In this document: piece after piece, positions 30,620 to 38,546 of the stretch
How positions within the stretch are numbered: position 1 is the first letter of the stretch
How the letters are laid out: the number at the start of each line of letters is the position of its first letter
Origin: an uncultured Anaerotruncus sp.
Lineage (GTDB): Bacteria; Bacillota; Clostridia; Oscillospirales; Ruminococcaceae
NCBI RefSeq assembly: GCF_902490045.1
Contig: NZ_CABUCJ010000006.1
Span: 1 to 44,939 of the forward strand
DNA: 44,939 nt
Direction of reading: 5' to 3'
Translations under genes and position numbers: made by a program
Notes under the pieces: generated by a model
What the model saw: only the letters and a program-made list of their open reading frames with translations
Told to the model about the DNA's origin: nothing
Database searches by the model: none

Positions 30620-31513
30620 TCAGATGTCCACGCCGAGCCACATTTTGACGAGCAGGCCGACGACGAAGGAGAGCGCCGCGACACCGAGCGAGATGCAGGC
30701 CATCTCCGCAAAGCGGCGGCGGAACGGCAGGCCCTTGGCGACGGCGATATAATAGTTGAATATGACGATGATCATCACGACGACCACCAGCATGGTGCCG
30801 AGCGCGAACAGATACCCCTTGGGCGGGAAGAGCAGGTAGGGCAGGATGAGCAGCGCCACGGTGACCAGGTAGGCGATGCCGGTGTAGACGCAGGATTTGA
30901 GCGCGTCCTTATGACCCTCGCTCTTGGCGGAGAGGAATTCGCTCGACGCCATCGAAAGGGTGGCGGAGATGCCGGTGATCAGTCCGGAAAGCGCGATGAT
31001 CCTTGTGTTCTGCATCGCGAGGGTGAGCCCCGCGAGCGTGCCCGTCAGCTCGACGAGCGCGTCGTTGAGCCCGAGCACCATCGAACCGACGTACTGGAGC
31101 CGCTCCTCGTCGAGCAGCTCCATCAGCGCCCGTTCGTGCGCGTCCTCCTGCGCCATGACCTCGGCGCTTTCGGGTACCTCAGAGACCAGCGCCGCGTAGT
31201 CGTGCTGCGCCACGTCCTCCCGGTTCTCCATCAGCTTGATCGTGAAGGTGAAGCCGAGCACCCTTGCAAGCAGCTTGCGCCACCACACCTTCAGTCTCTG
31301 CGGTTTCATCTCCACGCCGGTATATTTTTTCCATATATTGCAGTGGACAAGCTCCTCCTCCGCCAGGCGGTTGAGCACCTGTTTGTTTTTTCCATCCTTG
31401 AGGCGGGACGCGATCGCCTGATAGGTCGCGTACTCGGTGATCTCTGTCTGCTGCATCACACGGATCACTTCCAGCGCTTTTTGTGAAATTTGGGTTTCCC
31501 GCTCCTTTTCCAT
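30620..31513 (-). CDS. Ferritin-like and VIT1/CCC1 fusion transporter
   Basis: This 297-residue protein joins an N-terminal rubrerythrin/ferritin-like four-helix region to a C-terminal VIT1/CCC1-type metal transporter. The first part has TEITEYATYQAIA and a diiron-type AEEELVHCNIW (Glu and His at about 52-57). The second part (about 130-297) has LGLNDALVELTGTLAGLTLA, SGLITGISATLSMASSEFLSAKSEG and three to four further hydrophobic helices. Such fusions are known in bacteria (MbfA-like) and export iron or manganese. The ATG at 31513 follows AAGGAAGGG. A promoter stands at 31562-31590. It lies back to back with cotJABC. Confidence 0.9.
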   Translation of the reverse strand: MEKERETQISQKALEVIRVMQQTEITEYATYQAIASRLKDGKNKQVLNRLAEEELVHCNIWKKYTGVEMKPQRLKVWWRKLLARVLGFTFTIKLMENREDVAQHDYAALVSEVPESAEVMAQEDAHERALMELLDEERLQYVGSMVLGLNDALVELTGTLAGLTLAMQNTRIIALSGLITGISATLSMASSEFLSAKSEGHKDALKSCVYTGIAYLVTVALLILPYLLFPPKGYLFALGTMLVVVVMIIVIFNYYIAVAKGLPFRRRFAEMACISLGVAALSFVVGLLVKMWLGVDI

Positions 31514-31561
31514 CAAAACATTCCCTTCCTTCCCGTTTTTTTCCGTTTATCACTGCCTCCT

Positions 31562-31590
31562 ATTTTAACACGTTTTTCCCATCCATTCAA
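31562..31590 (-). promoter_or_regulatory. Promoter of the ferritin-VIT1 gene
   Basis: On the minus strand TTGAAT (31590-31585) and TAAAAT (31567-31562) are 17 nt apart, about 50 nt before the start codon. Confidence 0.65.
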
Positions 31591-31676
31591 ACCCAAATCA
31601 CACAATCGGCACCCACCCATAGTATGGACCGAGGGGGTCAACACCCCAACCGTTTTGGTAAAGGAGAAATTCGGAT

Positions 31677-31880
31677 ATGGTACTCAAACCCGATATGGGC
31701 GCATACGCGGTTCCGGTGCAGGACCCGTGCTGGCCCGACGCGATGCCCGCCCTGTCCATGACCTATTCCCCATGGCAGCAGTGGGGCCCCGTCTATGAGG
31801 CGGAAGTGGCGCTTTCCCGCGGAACGATCTTCCCCGGGCTCGACAAACCTTTTTTAGAGGGGGCGTGTCCCTGTGTGTGA
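31677..31880 (+). CDS. cotJA: Spore coat protein CotJA
   Basis: CotJA is a small coat-associated protein made in the mother cell. The 67-residue product has the family's Pro/Trp-rich composition (AYAVPVQDPCWPDAMPALSMTY, QQWGPVYEAEVALSRGTIFPGLDKPF). It ends with CPCV, where the end of the gene overlaps cotJB by 8 nt. AAAGGAGA precedes the ATG. In Bacillus cotJ is sigma-E dependent; upstream CATAGTAT (around 31620) is a weak -10-like match and I see no good -35. Confidence 0.88.
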   Translation: MVLKPDMGAYAVPVQDPCWPDAMPALSMTYSPWQQWGPVYEAEVALSRGTIFPGLDKPFLEGACPCV

Positions 31881-32124
31881 ACGGCAGAGGCTTTTAAAGC
31901 AGATCCAGATGCATGACTTTGCAATCACCGAAGTCGTCCTCTATCTGGACGGCCATCCCACCTGCCAGCCCGCTCTGGCATACTACGAAAAGCACAAAAA
32001 ACTGCGCGATGAAGCGGTTGCGCTCTATAACCAGCAGTTTGGGCCGCTGAACATGCGTGAAAACTGCAACCCGAACAGATGGACATGGGTGGACGATCCG
32101 TGGCCCTGGGAAATGGAGGCTTAG
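31873..32124 (+). CDS. cotJB: Spore coat protein CotJB
   Basis: The second cotJ gene encodes an 83-residue protein with the CotJB core: LLKQIQMHDFAITEVVLYLDGHPTC, ALAYYEKHKKLRDEAVALYNQQFGPL and the Trp-rich end NRWTWVDDPWPWEMEA. The GTG start lies inside the end of cotJA, behind GAGGGGG, indicating coupled translation. Confidence 0.9.
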   Translation: MCERQRLLKQIQMHDFAITEVVLYLDGHPTCQPALAYYEKHKKLRDEAVALYNQQFGPLNMRENCNPNRWTWVDDPWPWEMEA

Positions 32125-32130
32125 TACATC

Positions 32131-33114
32131 ATGTGGTTATATGAAAAGAAACTGGAATACCCCGTAAAAATCAAGCGCCCCAACCCCGCGCTGGCCAAAT
32201 TCATCATCAGTCAGGTCGGCGGCCCGGACGGTGAGATGGGCGCCGCGACCCGCTACCTGCAGCAGCGCTATTCGATGCCCTACGCGCAGGTGAAGGGGAT
32301 GCTCACGGACATCGGCACGGAAGAGCTTGCCCATATCGAGATGGTCTCCGCGATCATCTACCAGCTCACCCGCTGCATGACGCCCGAAGAGATCAAGCGC
32401 AGCGGCTTCGACACCTATTTTGTCGACCACACCGCGGGTGTCTACCCGCAAGCTGCTTCGGGTTACCCCTTCTCGACCTCCGAGCTTCAGGTCTCCGGCG
32501 ACACCCTCGCCGATCTCTACGAGGACCTCGCGGCCGAGCAGAAGGCCCGCAAGACCTACGACAACATCCTGCGCCTCGCGGACGACCCCGACGTGCGCGA
32601 CCCGATCAAGTTCCTGCGGGAACGCGAGGTCGTGCATTTCCAGCGGTTCGGCGACGCGCTGCGCATTACCCAGGAGAATCTCGACGCGAAGAACTTCTAC
32701 GCGTTCAACCCGAGCTTCGATAAAAAATGCAACCCGCCCCAGAAGCTCTTTTCGCCTCCCTGCACGTCCGGCTGTCAGGCCGAAGTCGTGCCCGACACCG
32801 CCGCGGCTCCCGCCTGCGGATGCGGCTGCGTCCAGCCCCGTTCCTGCCCGCCGGTCATGCCGAACAACACCTGCGGGTGCGGATGCGCGGCTGCCGTTGC
32901 GGAGCCTGCCTGCGGATGCGAAACCGTCGTTCCGGACACCGTCTGCGGCTGTGCCGCCGCGATGCCCGAGAAACCGGCCTGCGGATGTGTGGAGACCCCG
33001 CCGGTCTACAGCTCCTTCGTGCCCAACCCGATCGGCATGAACAACTGCGGCTGCGCGCCCCAGCCCGCCCCCTACGCCAAGCGCAATAAGCGCGGCGGCT
33101 GTGGCTGCGGCTGA
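32131..33114 (+). CDS. cotJC: CotJC manganese-catalase-like coat protein with Cys-rich tail
   Basis: CotJC is a manganese-catalase-like coat protein. Residues 1-198 cover the usual whole protein (about 190 residues), with metal-site segments GGPDGEMGAATRYLQQRY, GTEELAHIEM, AAEQKAR and REREVVHFQRFGD. After NPSFDKKC the chain continues for about 128 more residues to 327. This tail holds 20 cysteines, mostly as CGC or CGCGC at spacings of roughly 10-20 residues: positions 229-233, 248-252, 261-263, 272-274, 284-286, 306-308 and 324-326. Pro/Ala/Val-rich linkers separate them. It ends CGCG. The tail may crosslink the coat or bind metal; this is inference. The reading frame is continuous and a terminator follows. 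Confidence 0.92.
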   Translation: MWLYEKKLEYPVKIKRPNPALAKFIISQVGGPDGEMGAATRYLQQRYSMPYAQVKGMLTDIGTEELAHIEMVSAIIYQLTRCMTPEEIKRSGFDTYFVDHTAGVYPQAASGYPFSTSELQVSGDTLADLYEDLAAEQKARKTYDNILRLADDPDVRDPIKFLREREVVHFQRFGDALRITQENLDAKNFYAFNPSFDKKCNPPQKLFSPPCTSGCQAEVVPDTAAAPACGCGCVQPRSCPPVMPNNTCGCGCAAAVAEPACGCETVVPDTVCGCAAAMPEKPACGCVETPPVYSSFVPNPIGMNNCGCAPQPAPYAKRNKRGGCGCG

Positions 33115-33164
33115 TCCGCTCTCCCGGCGACTGCTCTTTGCCTTGGCAAATTTGCGCTATCCCC

Positions 33165-33196
33165 GAGGGTCCCCGTCTTCCGGGGGCCCTCTTTTT
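33165..33196 (+). terminator. Terminator of cotJABC
   Basis: GAGGGTCCCC (33165-33174) pairs with GGGGGCCCTC (33182-33191, one G-U pair), followed by five T residues. Confidence 0.8.
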
Positions 33197-33260
33197 GCGC
33201 CCGTGCCGACGCAAAAGGAGGGAGGACGCCCGTCAGACTGGCCCTCCCTCCCGGTTGGGA

Positions 33261-34166
33261 CTATTCGCCGCCCAGTGTGACCCGGATGCCGTCATGGGCG
33301 GCGACCGCGCCGGGGAATTCCTCCCGTGCGCGGCCGATCCACTCCTGCGGGTCGGTGAGCGCGGGGCTGTAATGGGTCAGCCACAGCCGCCGGGCGTTCG
33401 CCCGCGCGGCCAGGCGCGCGCTCTGGGAAAAGAGGCTGTGCATCTTTTCCCGGAGCTTCTCCTCCATCGCGTCGTCCCCGTACATCCCCTCGGCGATCAT
33501 CAGATCCGCGTCCCGCGCGAATTCGGCGATGCCGGGGAGGGGCAGCGTATCTGTGCAGTAGCAGACGGAAAGCGGCCTGCGCGCGCCGTCGAGCACCTGT
33601 CCCGGCTCGATCCGCCGCCCGTCCGGCAGCGTCACCGCCTCCCCCGCGTGCAGCGTGCGGTAGAGAGGCTTGGGAATTTCGAGCGACGCGGCCTTCCGCG
33701 GGTTAAAGACCGGCTTACGGGCCACCCACACCCGGTAGCCATAGCAGGTGATGCGGTGTTTGAGGGGGAGGCTGGAGACGGTAAGTCCCTCCCAGCCGTC
33801 CATCCCGTCTCCGGCGCCCAGCTCGACCAGCTCGACCGGGTAGGGCACCGGCGCGATCATCATCAGGGCGGGCACGACATACCGCAGACCGGGCGGTCCC
33901 GCGATCGTGAGCGGGGTGGTCTTGCCGCTGTTGCCCGCCGAGAGCATCAGCCCGGGCAGCCCGGCGACATGGTCGGCGTGATAGTGGGTGATCAGCAGGG
34001 TATCCAGCCGGCCCAGCCGGCACCCGGCCGCCCGCAGCGCGAGCTGGGTCCCCTCACCGCAGTCGATGAGCAGCGCGCGGCCCTGGTATTCCATCCAGCA
34101 GCAGGTGAGCCAGCGGTTCCCCAGCGGCATGAAACCGCCCGTTCCCGGCAGACAGACCGACAGCAT
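33261..34166 (-). CDS. rnz: Ribonuclease Z family metallo-beta-lactamase fold protein
   Basis: This 301-residue protein matches RNase Z, the endonuclease that matures tRNA 3' ends. It has the opening LPGTGGFMPLGNR, CGEGTQ, the zinc motif ITHYHADHVAG (HxHxDH), LKHRITCYGYRV (the ligand His with the family-specific context), YCTDT and WLTHYSPAL with the last His. The ATG at 34166 has GGAGGGGGAG upstream. A longer in-frame start is less likely. It is a single gene with a -10 TATAAT (34203-34198) upstream. Other MBL nucleases cannot be fully excluded. Confidence 0.88.
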   Translation of the reverse strand: MLSVCLPGTGGFMPLGNRWLTCCWMEYQGRALLIDCGEGTQLALRAAGCRLGRLDTLLITHYHADHVAGLPGLMLSAGNSGKTTPLTIAGPPGLRYVVPALMMIAPVPYPVELVELGAGDGMDGWEGLTVSSLPLKHRITCYGYRVWVARKPVFNPRKAASLEIPKPLYRTLHAGEAVTLPDGRRIEPGQVLDGARRPLSVCYCTDTLPLPGIAEFARDADLMIAEGMYGDDAMEEKLREKMHSLFSQSARLAARANARRLWLTHYSPALTDPQEWIGRAREEFPGAVAAHDGIRVTLGGE

Positions 34167-34254
34167 CCAAACTCCCCCTCCGTCGTCATCTGTTTCCATT
34201 ATAGCATATCTGTCATAGCGGCAAGCCCACGCGGCGCGGCCCCTTCCCCGGCGG

Positions 34255-34283
34255 TTGACTTTTCAGGCAAAATGATGCAGAAT
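34255..34283 (+). promoter_or_regulatory. Promoter of the repeat-containing surface protein gene
   Basis: TTGACT (34255-34260) and CAGAAT (34278-34283) are 17 nt apart. The coding start is about 150 nt further; that leader has no feature I recognise. Confidence 0.5.
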
Positions 34284-34435
34284 GTGATTAAAATATGTGG
34301 CCCTTCTGGAAAGATCGTGCATCAAAACACGCCTTTCCGCACACCTATTAAAAAGAGGCGGCGCGGAGGATTTTTCCGCGCCCCCACCCGGAACGCCATC
34401 ACCGCAGCATGAAGAAAGAAAGGATTTCGATCAAA

Positions 34436-36301
34436 ATGTCTGTCAAACGGATTACCGCACTCTGCCTGGCGCTCGTCATGATGCTTTCCCTGGCAGTCGG
34501 CGCGTCTGCGGCATCAAACTACAGCCTCAAAGTCCAGAATAAGTATGTCCAGTTTTACAGGGGAGGAAACCTCACCGGGTCCTATCTCTCCAAGGATGGG
34601 GCGATCTCCCTCAACTCGAGCAAGGGAGACCTGCTCGTCTGCTTCATCGATTCGACCGGCAAATCCCGCCGGATCACGCTGGGAAGCCAGTCCGACCTCA
34701 GCGTCACCGGCTCGCTCCCTTCGCTGTCGCTCCCCAAGACGCTCGACAGCGACGTCCAGGTGACCATAGGCGGCACGGTCAACACGCTGACCGTGGCGGG
34801 CGCGAACAAGGTGACCGTCTCGCGCGGCGCGACGGTCACGACCGCCAAGCTCACCAACAGCAAGGCCAAGCTGACCGCGGCGAGCGGCTCCAGCGTCAAA
34901 TCGGTGACCGCCGTCACCAAATCGTCCGTCTCGGGAACCGTCGGTTCCCTCAAGACGGGGAACAGCAACGATTCGGACAGCACGAGCGGCTCCTCCGCCC
35001 TCAAGCTGAGCACCCAGACAATCGACGCGGATTACGGCGATAAGCTCAGTTCGCTGCAGGACGACCTCGAGGACAGCGTCACCGCCTCCTATAACGGCCG
35101 CAAGGTCCCGGGCAAGGTGAGCTGGGTCTCCTCCGGCAGCACCGTGCTCCGCCGCAGCGGCACCGTGCGCTTCCTCTTCACCCCCGACAGCGGCAGCTAC
35201 AAGAAGACCTACGGCTCGGTCTACATCGACGTGGACGGGGACGGCGGCAACAGCAGCACGAGCAGCACCGGTGTCAAGCTGACCACCAAGACGATCCGCG
35301 CCGATTCCGGCGACCGCCTGCGCGACCTGGAGGACGACCTCGAGGACAACGTCAAGGCGACCTACGACGGGAAGACGATTTCGGGCGAGGTGAGCTGGGA
35401 TTCCTCCCGCTCCACCGTCGTCAAAAAGAGCGGCAGCTACAAGTTCGTCTTTGAACCGGACAGCAGCCGGTATAAGACGACGACCGGCACCATCCGCATC
35501 ACCGTGGACGGCGACGATGATGACGACGATGACATCGAACTGCGCATCGGCACGATCAATGTCAAGAACACCACCACCCGCCTGCGCAGCCTTGTGAGCG
35601 AGCTTGAGGACGAGGTGCGCGCCTATGACGATGACGGCGACCGCATCGACGGCGAGGTCAAGTGGGTCTCCGACACCACCCGCGTGACCAAGACGGGCTA
35701 CTATGAGTTCTATTTCATCCCCGACAGCAGCCGCTACGACCGTGTGCGCGACGAGATCAAGATCACCGTCAACGGCAGCGGTTCGAGCTCGAGCAGCAGC
35801 AAGAAGCTGACCCTCAAGGTCGACGGCTTCAAGGCCGACAGGGACGCGCGGCTCTACTATTACGAGGACGAGCTTGAGGACAATGTGACCGCGCGCAACA
35901 AGGACGGCGACAGGGTGAGCGGCGAGGTCGAGTGGGTGGACGAGAGCGCCCGGATCACCAAGACGGGCAGCTACGACTTCTATTTCATCCCCGACAGCAG
36001 CAAGTATGAAAAGACCCGCGGACAGATCAAGATCACCGTCAGCGGCAGCAGCAGCGGCTCGGTCCACTTCAGCACCTCCTCCTTCCGCGCGGACAAAAAC
36101 GACCGGCTCTACGATTACGAGGATGAGCTCGAGGACAACGTGCACGCCTACAATTCGGACAACGACCGGCTGGACGGCGAGTTCGAGTGGGTGGACGAGG
36201 ACACCAAGATCACCAAGAGCGGCTACTACAGCTTCTACTTCTATCCCGACAGCAGCAGATACGACAGGACCAAGGGACAGATCAAGATCAACCTTCGCTG
36301 A
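34436..36301 (+). CDS. Secreted protein with five tandem Ig-like repeats
   Basis: This 621-residue protein is secreted: MSVKRITALCLALVMMLSLA is a signal peptide with cleavage after ASA (residue 25). Residues 26-185 form a Thr/Ser/Val-rich beta-type region. From about 190 come five repeats of 80-90 residues. Each has a DxL-x-LEDxLEDxV part, GxVxWV, a KxGxYxFxFxPDSSxY motif and a GxIxIxV end. Acidic or Ser-rich linkers (one with a run of Asp) join them. The YxFxFxPDSSxY segment resembles bacterial Ig-like domains. There is no sortase motif or S-layer domain, so attachment is unclear. Start at 34436 has AAAGGA upstream; an earlier ATG (34409) lacks one and would extend the signal. Confidence 0.82.
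   Translation: MSVKRITALCLALVMMLSLAVGASAASNYSLKVQNKYVQFYRGGNLTGSYLSKDGAISLNSSKGDLLVCFIDSTGKSRRITLGSQSDLSVTGSLPSLSLPKTLDSDVQVTIGGTVNTLTVAGANKVTVSRGATVTTAKLTNSKAKLTAASGSSVKSVTAVTKSSVSGTVGSLKTGNSNDSDSTSGSSALKLSTQTIDADYGDKLSSLQDDLEDSVTASYNGRKVPGKVSWVSSGSTVLRRSGTVRFLFTPDSGSYKKTYGSVYIDVDGDGGNSSTSSTGVKLTTKTIRADSGDRLRDLEDDLEDNVKATYDGKTISGEVSWDSSRSTVVKKSGSYKFVFEPDSSRYKTTTGTIRITVDGDDDDDDDIELRIGTINVKNTTTRLRSLVSELEDEVRAYDDDGDRIDGEVKWVSDTTRVTKTGYYEFYFIPDSSRYDRVRDEIKITVNGSGSSSSSSKKLTLKVDGFKADRDARLYYYEDELEDNVTARNKDGDRVSGEVEWVDESARITKTGSYDFYFIPDSSKYEKTRGQIKITVSGSSSGSVHFSTSSFRADKNDRLYDYEDELEDNVHAYNSDNDRLDGEFEWVDEDTKITKSGYYSFYFYPDSSRYDRTKGQIKINLR
34996..36299 (+). repeat. Five-fold coding repeat in the secreted protein
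   Basis: The last two thirds of the gene encode five direct repeats of about 250 bp. Repeats 3 to 5 are more alike (YEDELEDNV, RITKTGSYDFYFIPDSS) than repeats 1 and 2, suggesting that copies were added at the C-terminal end. Confidence 0.8.
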
Positions 36302-36317
36302 TAAAAGAACGCGCAAA

Positions 36318-36348
36318 GGCGGCCCGCAAAACGCGGGCCGCCTTTTTT
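36318..36348 (+). terminator. Terminator after the secreted protein gene
   Basis: GGCGGCCCGC/GCGGGCCGCC (36318-36327 with 36333-36342) is followed by six T residues. The convergent galM gene ends 13 nt further. Confidence 0.9.
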
Positions 36349-36360
36349 GATTCGCCGGGA

Positions 36361-37422
36361 CTATTTCACGCCGAAGCGGTAGATCGTCGTGTGGTCGTAG
36401 AGCGTGCCCGCCCGCAGAATGGGGTTCGGCCACTCGGGGTGGTTGACCGAGTCGGGCGCGAACTGCGTCTCGAGGCAGAGGCCCGCCCGTTTCCCGTAGA
36501 AGCAGCCCTCCTTGCCGAGCTGGGTGCCGTCGATGAAATTGCCCGAGTAGAACTGCACGCCCGGCAGCGTCGTCAGGCAGGTCATGTGCCGGCCGCTCTC
36601 CTCGTCCCACAGCTCGGCACAGGGGCCGAGCTCGCCCGCGGGGGAATTCAGCACCCAGTTGTGGTCGTAGCCGCTGCCATAGGCCAGCGGGAGGTAATCC
36701 TCGTCGATCCGCTCCCCGACCCTGTGGTAATCGCGGAAGTCCATCGGCGTGCCCGCCACCGGCAGGACCCTGCCGGTCGGGATGCTTTCGGCGTCCGCCT
36801 CGGTGAAGCTGTCGGCGTAAATCTTGAGCTGCTGGCCGAGGATCGTGCCGGAGCTGTGGCCCGCGAGGTTGAAATAGGCGTGGTTGGTGAGGTTGCAGAC
36901 GGTGTCCGCATCGCACGACGCCTCATAGCGCAGGATCAGCTCGTTACTGCCGGTGAGGGTGTAGGTCATCGTGACGCTCAGCGTGCCGGGATAGCCCTCT
37001 TCCCCGTCGGGGCTCACCAGCCGCAGGCGCAGCGCCTGCCCCTCCTCGCAGGAGATGACCTTGCAGGCCCACAGCTTCTGGTCAAAGCCGACCGTGCCGC
37101 CATGCAGGTGGTTGACGCCGTTGTCGTTGAGCGCGAGCCGGTATTCCCGCCCGTTCAGGGTAAACCGGCCCTTGCCGATGCGGTTCGCGCAGCGGCCCAC
37201 CGCCGCGCCAAAATAGTATTTGTTCACCTTGTAGCCCGCGTAATCCCCGTAGCCGAGAATCACGTCGGCCAGCTTCCCGCCGCGGTCGGGCGCGAGGATC
37301 GACACGAGGTGGCCGCCGAAGTCGGTCGCCGACACCTGCATGCCGTTTTTGTTCCGCATTGTGTATAGGGTCGACTGTCCCAAGTCGGTCATCAGGTAGG
37401 GGGTCTGGGTGATCGTTGTCAT
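36361..37422 (-). CDS. galM: Aldose 1-epimerase
   Basis: Galactose mutarotase interconverts alpha and beta aldoses in sugar uptake. The 353-residue product is full length and has GGHLVSILAPDRGGKLADVILGY, the signature GRCANRIGKGRFTLNGREYRL, NDNGVNHLHGG with the catalytic His, LTNHAYFNLAGHSSG with the second His, and GVQFYSGNFID; the catalytic Glu lies in CLETQFAPD. GGAG stands 8 nt before the ATG. It has its own promoter (37473-37501) next to a hairpin cluster. No other galactose gene adjoins; galU is distant. Confidence 0.96.
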   Translation of the reverse strand: MTTITQTPYLMTDLGQSTLYTMRNKNGMQVSATDFGGHLVSILAPDRGGKLADVILGYGDYAGYKVNKYYFGAAVGRCANRIGKGRFTLNGREYRLALNDNGVNHLHGGTVGFDQKLWACKVISCEEGQALRLRLVSPDGEEGYPGTLSVTMTYTLTGSNELILRYEASCDADTVCNLTNHAYFNLAGHSSGTILGQQLKIYADSFTEADAESIPTGRVLPVAGTPMDFRDYHRVGERIDEDYLPLAYGSGYDHNWVLNSPAGELGPCAELWDEESGRHMTCLTTLPGVQFYSGNFIDGTQLGKEGCFYGKRAGLCLETQFAPDSVNHPEWPNPILRAGTLYDHTTIYRFGVK

Positions 37423-37472
37423 CTCTACCGCTCCTTCTCCTCATCTCTGTCATGGATTGCGAACATGCTTCT

Positions 37473-37501
37473 ATTATAGGCGCGTTCGCCGGGAAAGTAA
37501 A
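37473..37501 (-). promoter_or_regulatory. Promoter of galM
   Basis: On the minus strand TTTACT (37501-37496) and TATAAT (37478-37473) are 17 nt apart. The hairpin at 37502-37525 touches the -35 side. Confidence 0.65.
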
Positions 37502-37727
37502 GCGGCCCGCCGAAAGGCGGGCCGCTCCAGCGTGTCAAAGAACTTGACACGCTGCTGGACGGGGAACCCGGATCGCTTCGCCTCACTGCGTTCGGCTTGC
37601 TCCCTTGTTTCCCCGCCAGTCCACCCTTCCTCTTGTAAAACCGCTTGACATGCGGTTTTACGCCATAGAGAGATTTTGTCCGGCACATGTCCGGACAAAA
37701 TCAGCGGCCCGCCGAAAGGCGGGCCGC
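37502..37727. repeat. Cluster of four perfect inverted-repeat types (five hairpins)
   Basis: The gap between galM and thiN is packed with perfect hairpins. The same 24-nt element (GCGGCCCGCC, GAAA loop, GGCGGGCCGC) stands at both ends, 37502-37525 and 37704-37727. Between them are an 11-bp stem (37528-37538 with 37544-37554), a 10-bp stem (37635-37644 with 37652-37661) and a 12-bp stem (37672-37683 with 37691-37702). The last copy directly follows the thiN stop and may serve as its terminator. The middle (37555-37634) has no gene. Overall it looks like a composite of dispersed intergenic repeats. Confidence 0.8.
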
Positions 37728-37730
37728 AAT

Positions 37731-38546
37731 TTAATCCGCATCCCCGGCGGGGACGGTTCCGTTGTGATCCGGCACACGGGCCTCCCGGCGCGACGCGATC
37801 ACGATCAGGGTGCCGCGCGCGACCTCGATGCGCGCCGTATCGGCGGCAAACTCGTTGCTCACCCCAATCGGCATCGACGGGGCGAGACGCGCGCCGGCGA
37901 GCGGGTACTCCACCCCGCGCAGCGTCACACCCTCACACTCCCCGGCGGCAAAGACCGACAGGTACCACCCCTCCATGCGGGGCAGCTCGAGCGCGCCGTC
38001 CTTCACCGCCCAGGCGCGGTTGTCCGCCGAGAGGATGACGCCCCGCGCGCCCTGCGTGCAGAGCCAGCAGAGGGCCTGCAGATTGGCGACCGTATGGTCG
38101 AGCCTGCCGCCCAGCGCGCCGACGATCACAAATTCCCCATAGCCGCGGCCGAGTCCCAGCCGCAGCCCCGTCATCGTGTCGGTGTCGTCCTTGCGCACGG
38201 GGGTGCGCACGACTTCTACGTCCGGGGCGATCTCCCCGCCATAGGAGTCGAAGTCGCCCACCGCGAGGGCGGGCTTCAGCCCGAGCCGCAGCGCGGCGGG
38301 ATAGCCCGCGTCGCACGCGATCACGAGGTCGCCCGGCGCGGCGGAGAGCGCCTCCTCCCCGACGCGGTCCCCGGACGGCCCCCCCGCGACCAGGATGCAG
38401 CGGCCGGCCGCCTTCCGGGCGGTCCGCCGGCTTTTGCGCATGCAGTCGGGCGGGTTCGGGCGCGTTTTATGGAACGAAACGCACGCCTCGCAGTCCCCGT
38501 GGCGGGGGCAGGCGCGCGGGCATGCGCAGTCGGGATTCTTCGGCAT
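37731..38546 (-). CDS. thiN: Thiamine pyrophosphokinase with N-terminal Cys-rich module
   Basis: Thiamine pyrophosphokinase transfers pyrophosphate from ATP to thiamine. Family features begin at about residue 50 (CILVAGGPSGD), with IACDAGYPAALRLGLKPALAVGDFDS, KDDTDTMTGLRLGL and GALGGRLDHTVANLQAL; total length is 271. The first 46 residues are extra: cysteines at 7, 9, 13, 19, 22 and 35 with His 16 and 26, including CPRHGDCEACVSFH. This looks like the small stand-alone Cys-rich (metal-binding-type) proteins of Firmicutes fused to the enzyme. AGGAG precedes the ATG, which shares one base with the rsgA stop (TAATG). In Bacillus rpe lies between rsgA and thiN; it is missing here. Confidence 0.92.
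   Translation of the reverse strand: MPKNPDCACPRACPRHGDCEACVSFHKTRPNPPDCMRKSRRTARKAAGRCILVAGGPSGDRVGEEALSAAPGDLVIACDAGYPAALRLGLKPALAVGDFDSYGGEIAPDVEVVRTPVRKDDTDTMTGLRLGLGRGYGEFVIVGALGGRLDHTVANLQALCWLCTQGARGVILSADNRAWAVKDGALELPRMEGWYLSVFAAGECEGVTLRGVEYPLAGARLAPSMPIGVSNEFAADTARIEVARGTLIVIASRREARVPDHNGTVPAGDAD

Noticed and set aside
31605..31630. Sigma-E promoter of cotJABC
   Set aside because: CATAGTAT is a weak -10 match and no -35 resembling KMATATT lies at the right distance, although sigma-E control is expected from Bacillus.
34514..36916. Long open frame antisense to the secreted repeat protein and galM
   Set aside because: It spans two convergent genes and a terminator; its repeats merely mirror those of the plus-strand gene.
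37528..37702. Possible CRISPR array from repeated hairpins
   Set aside because: The stems differ from each other in sequence and spacing, there are no uniform spacers, and no cas genes are near.
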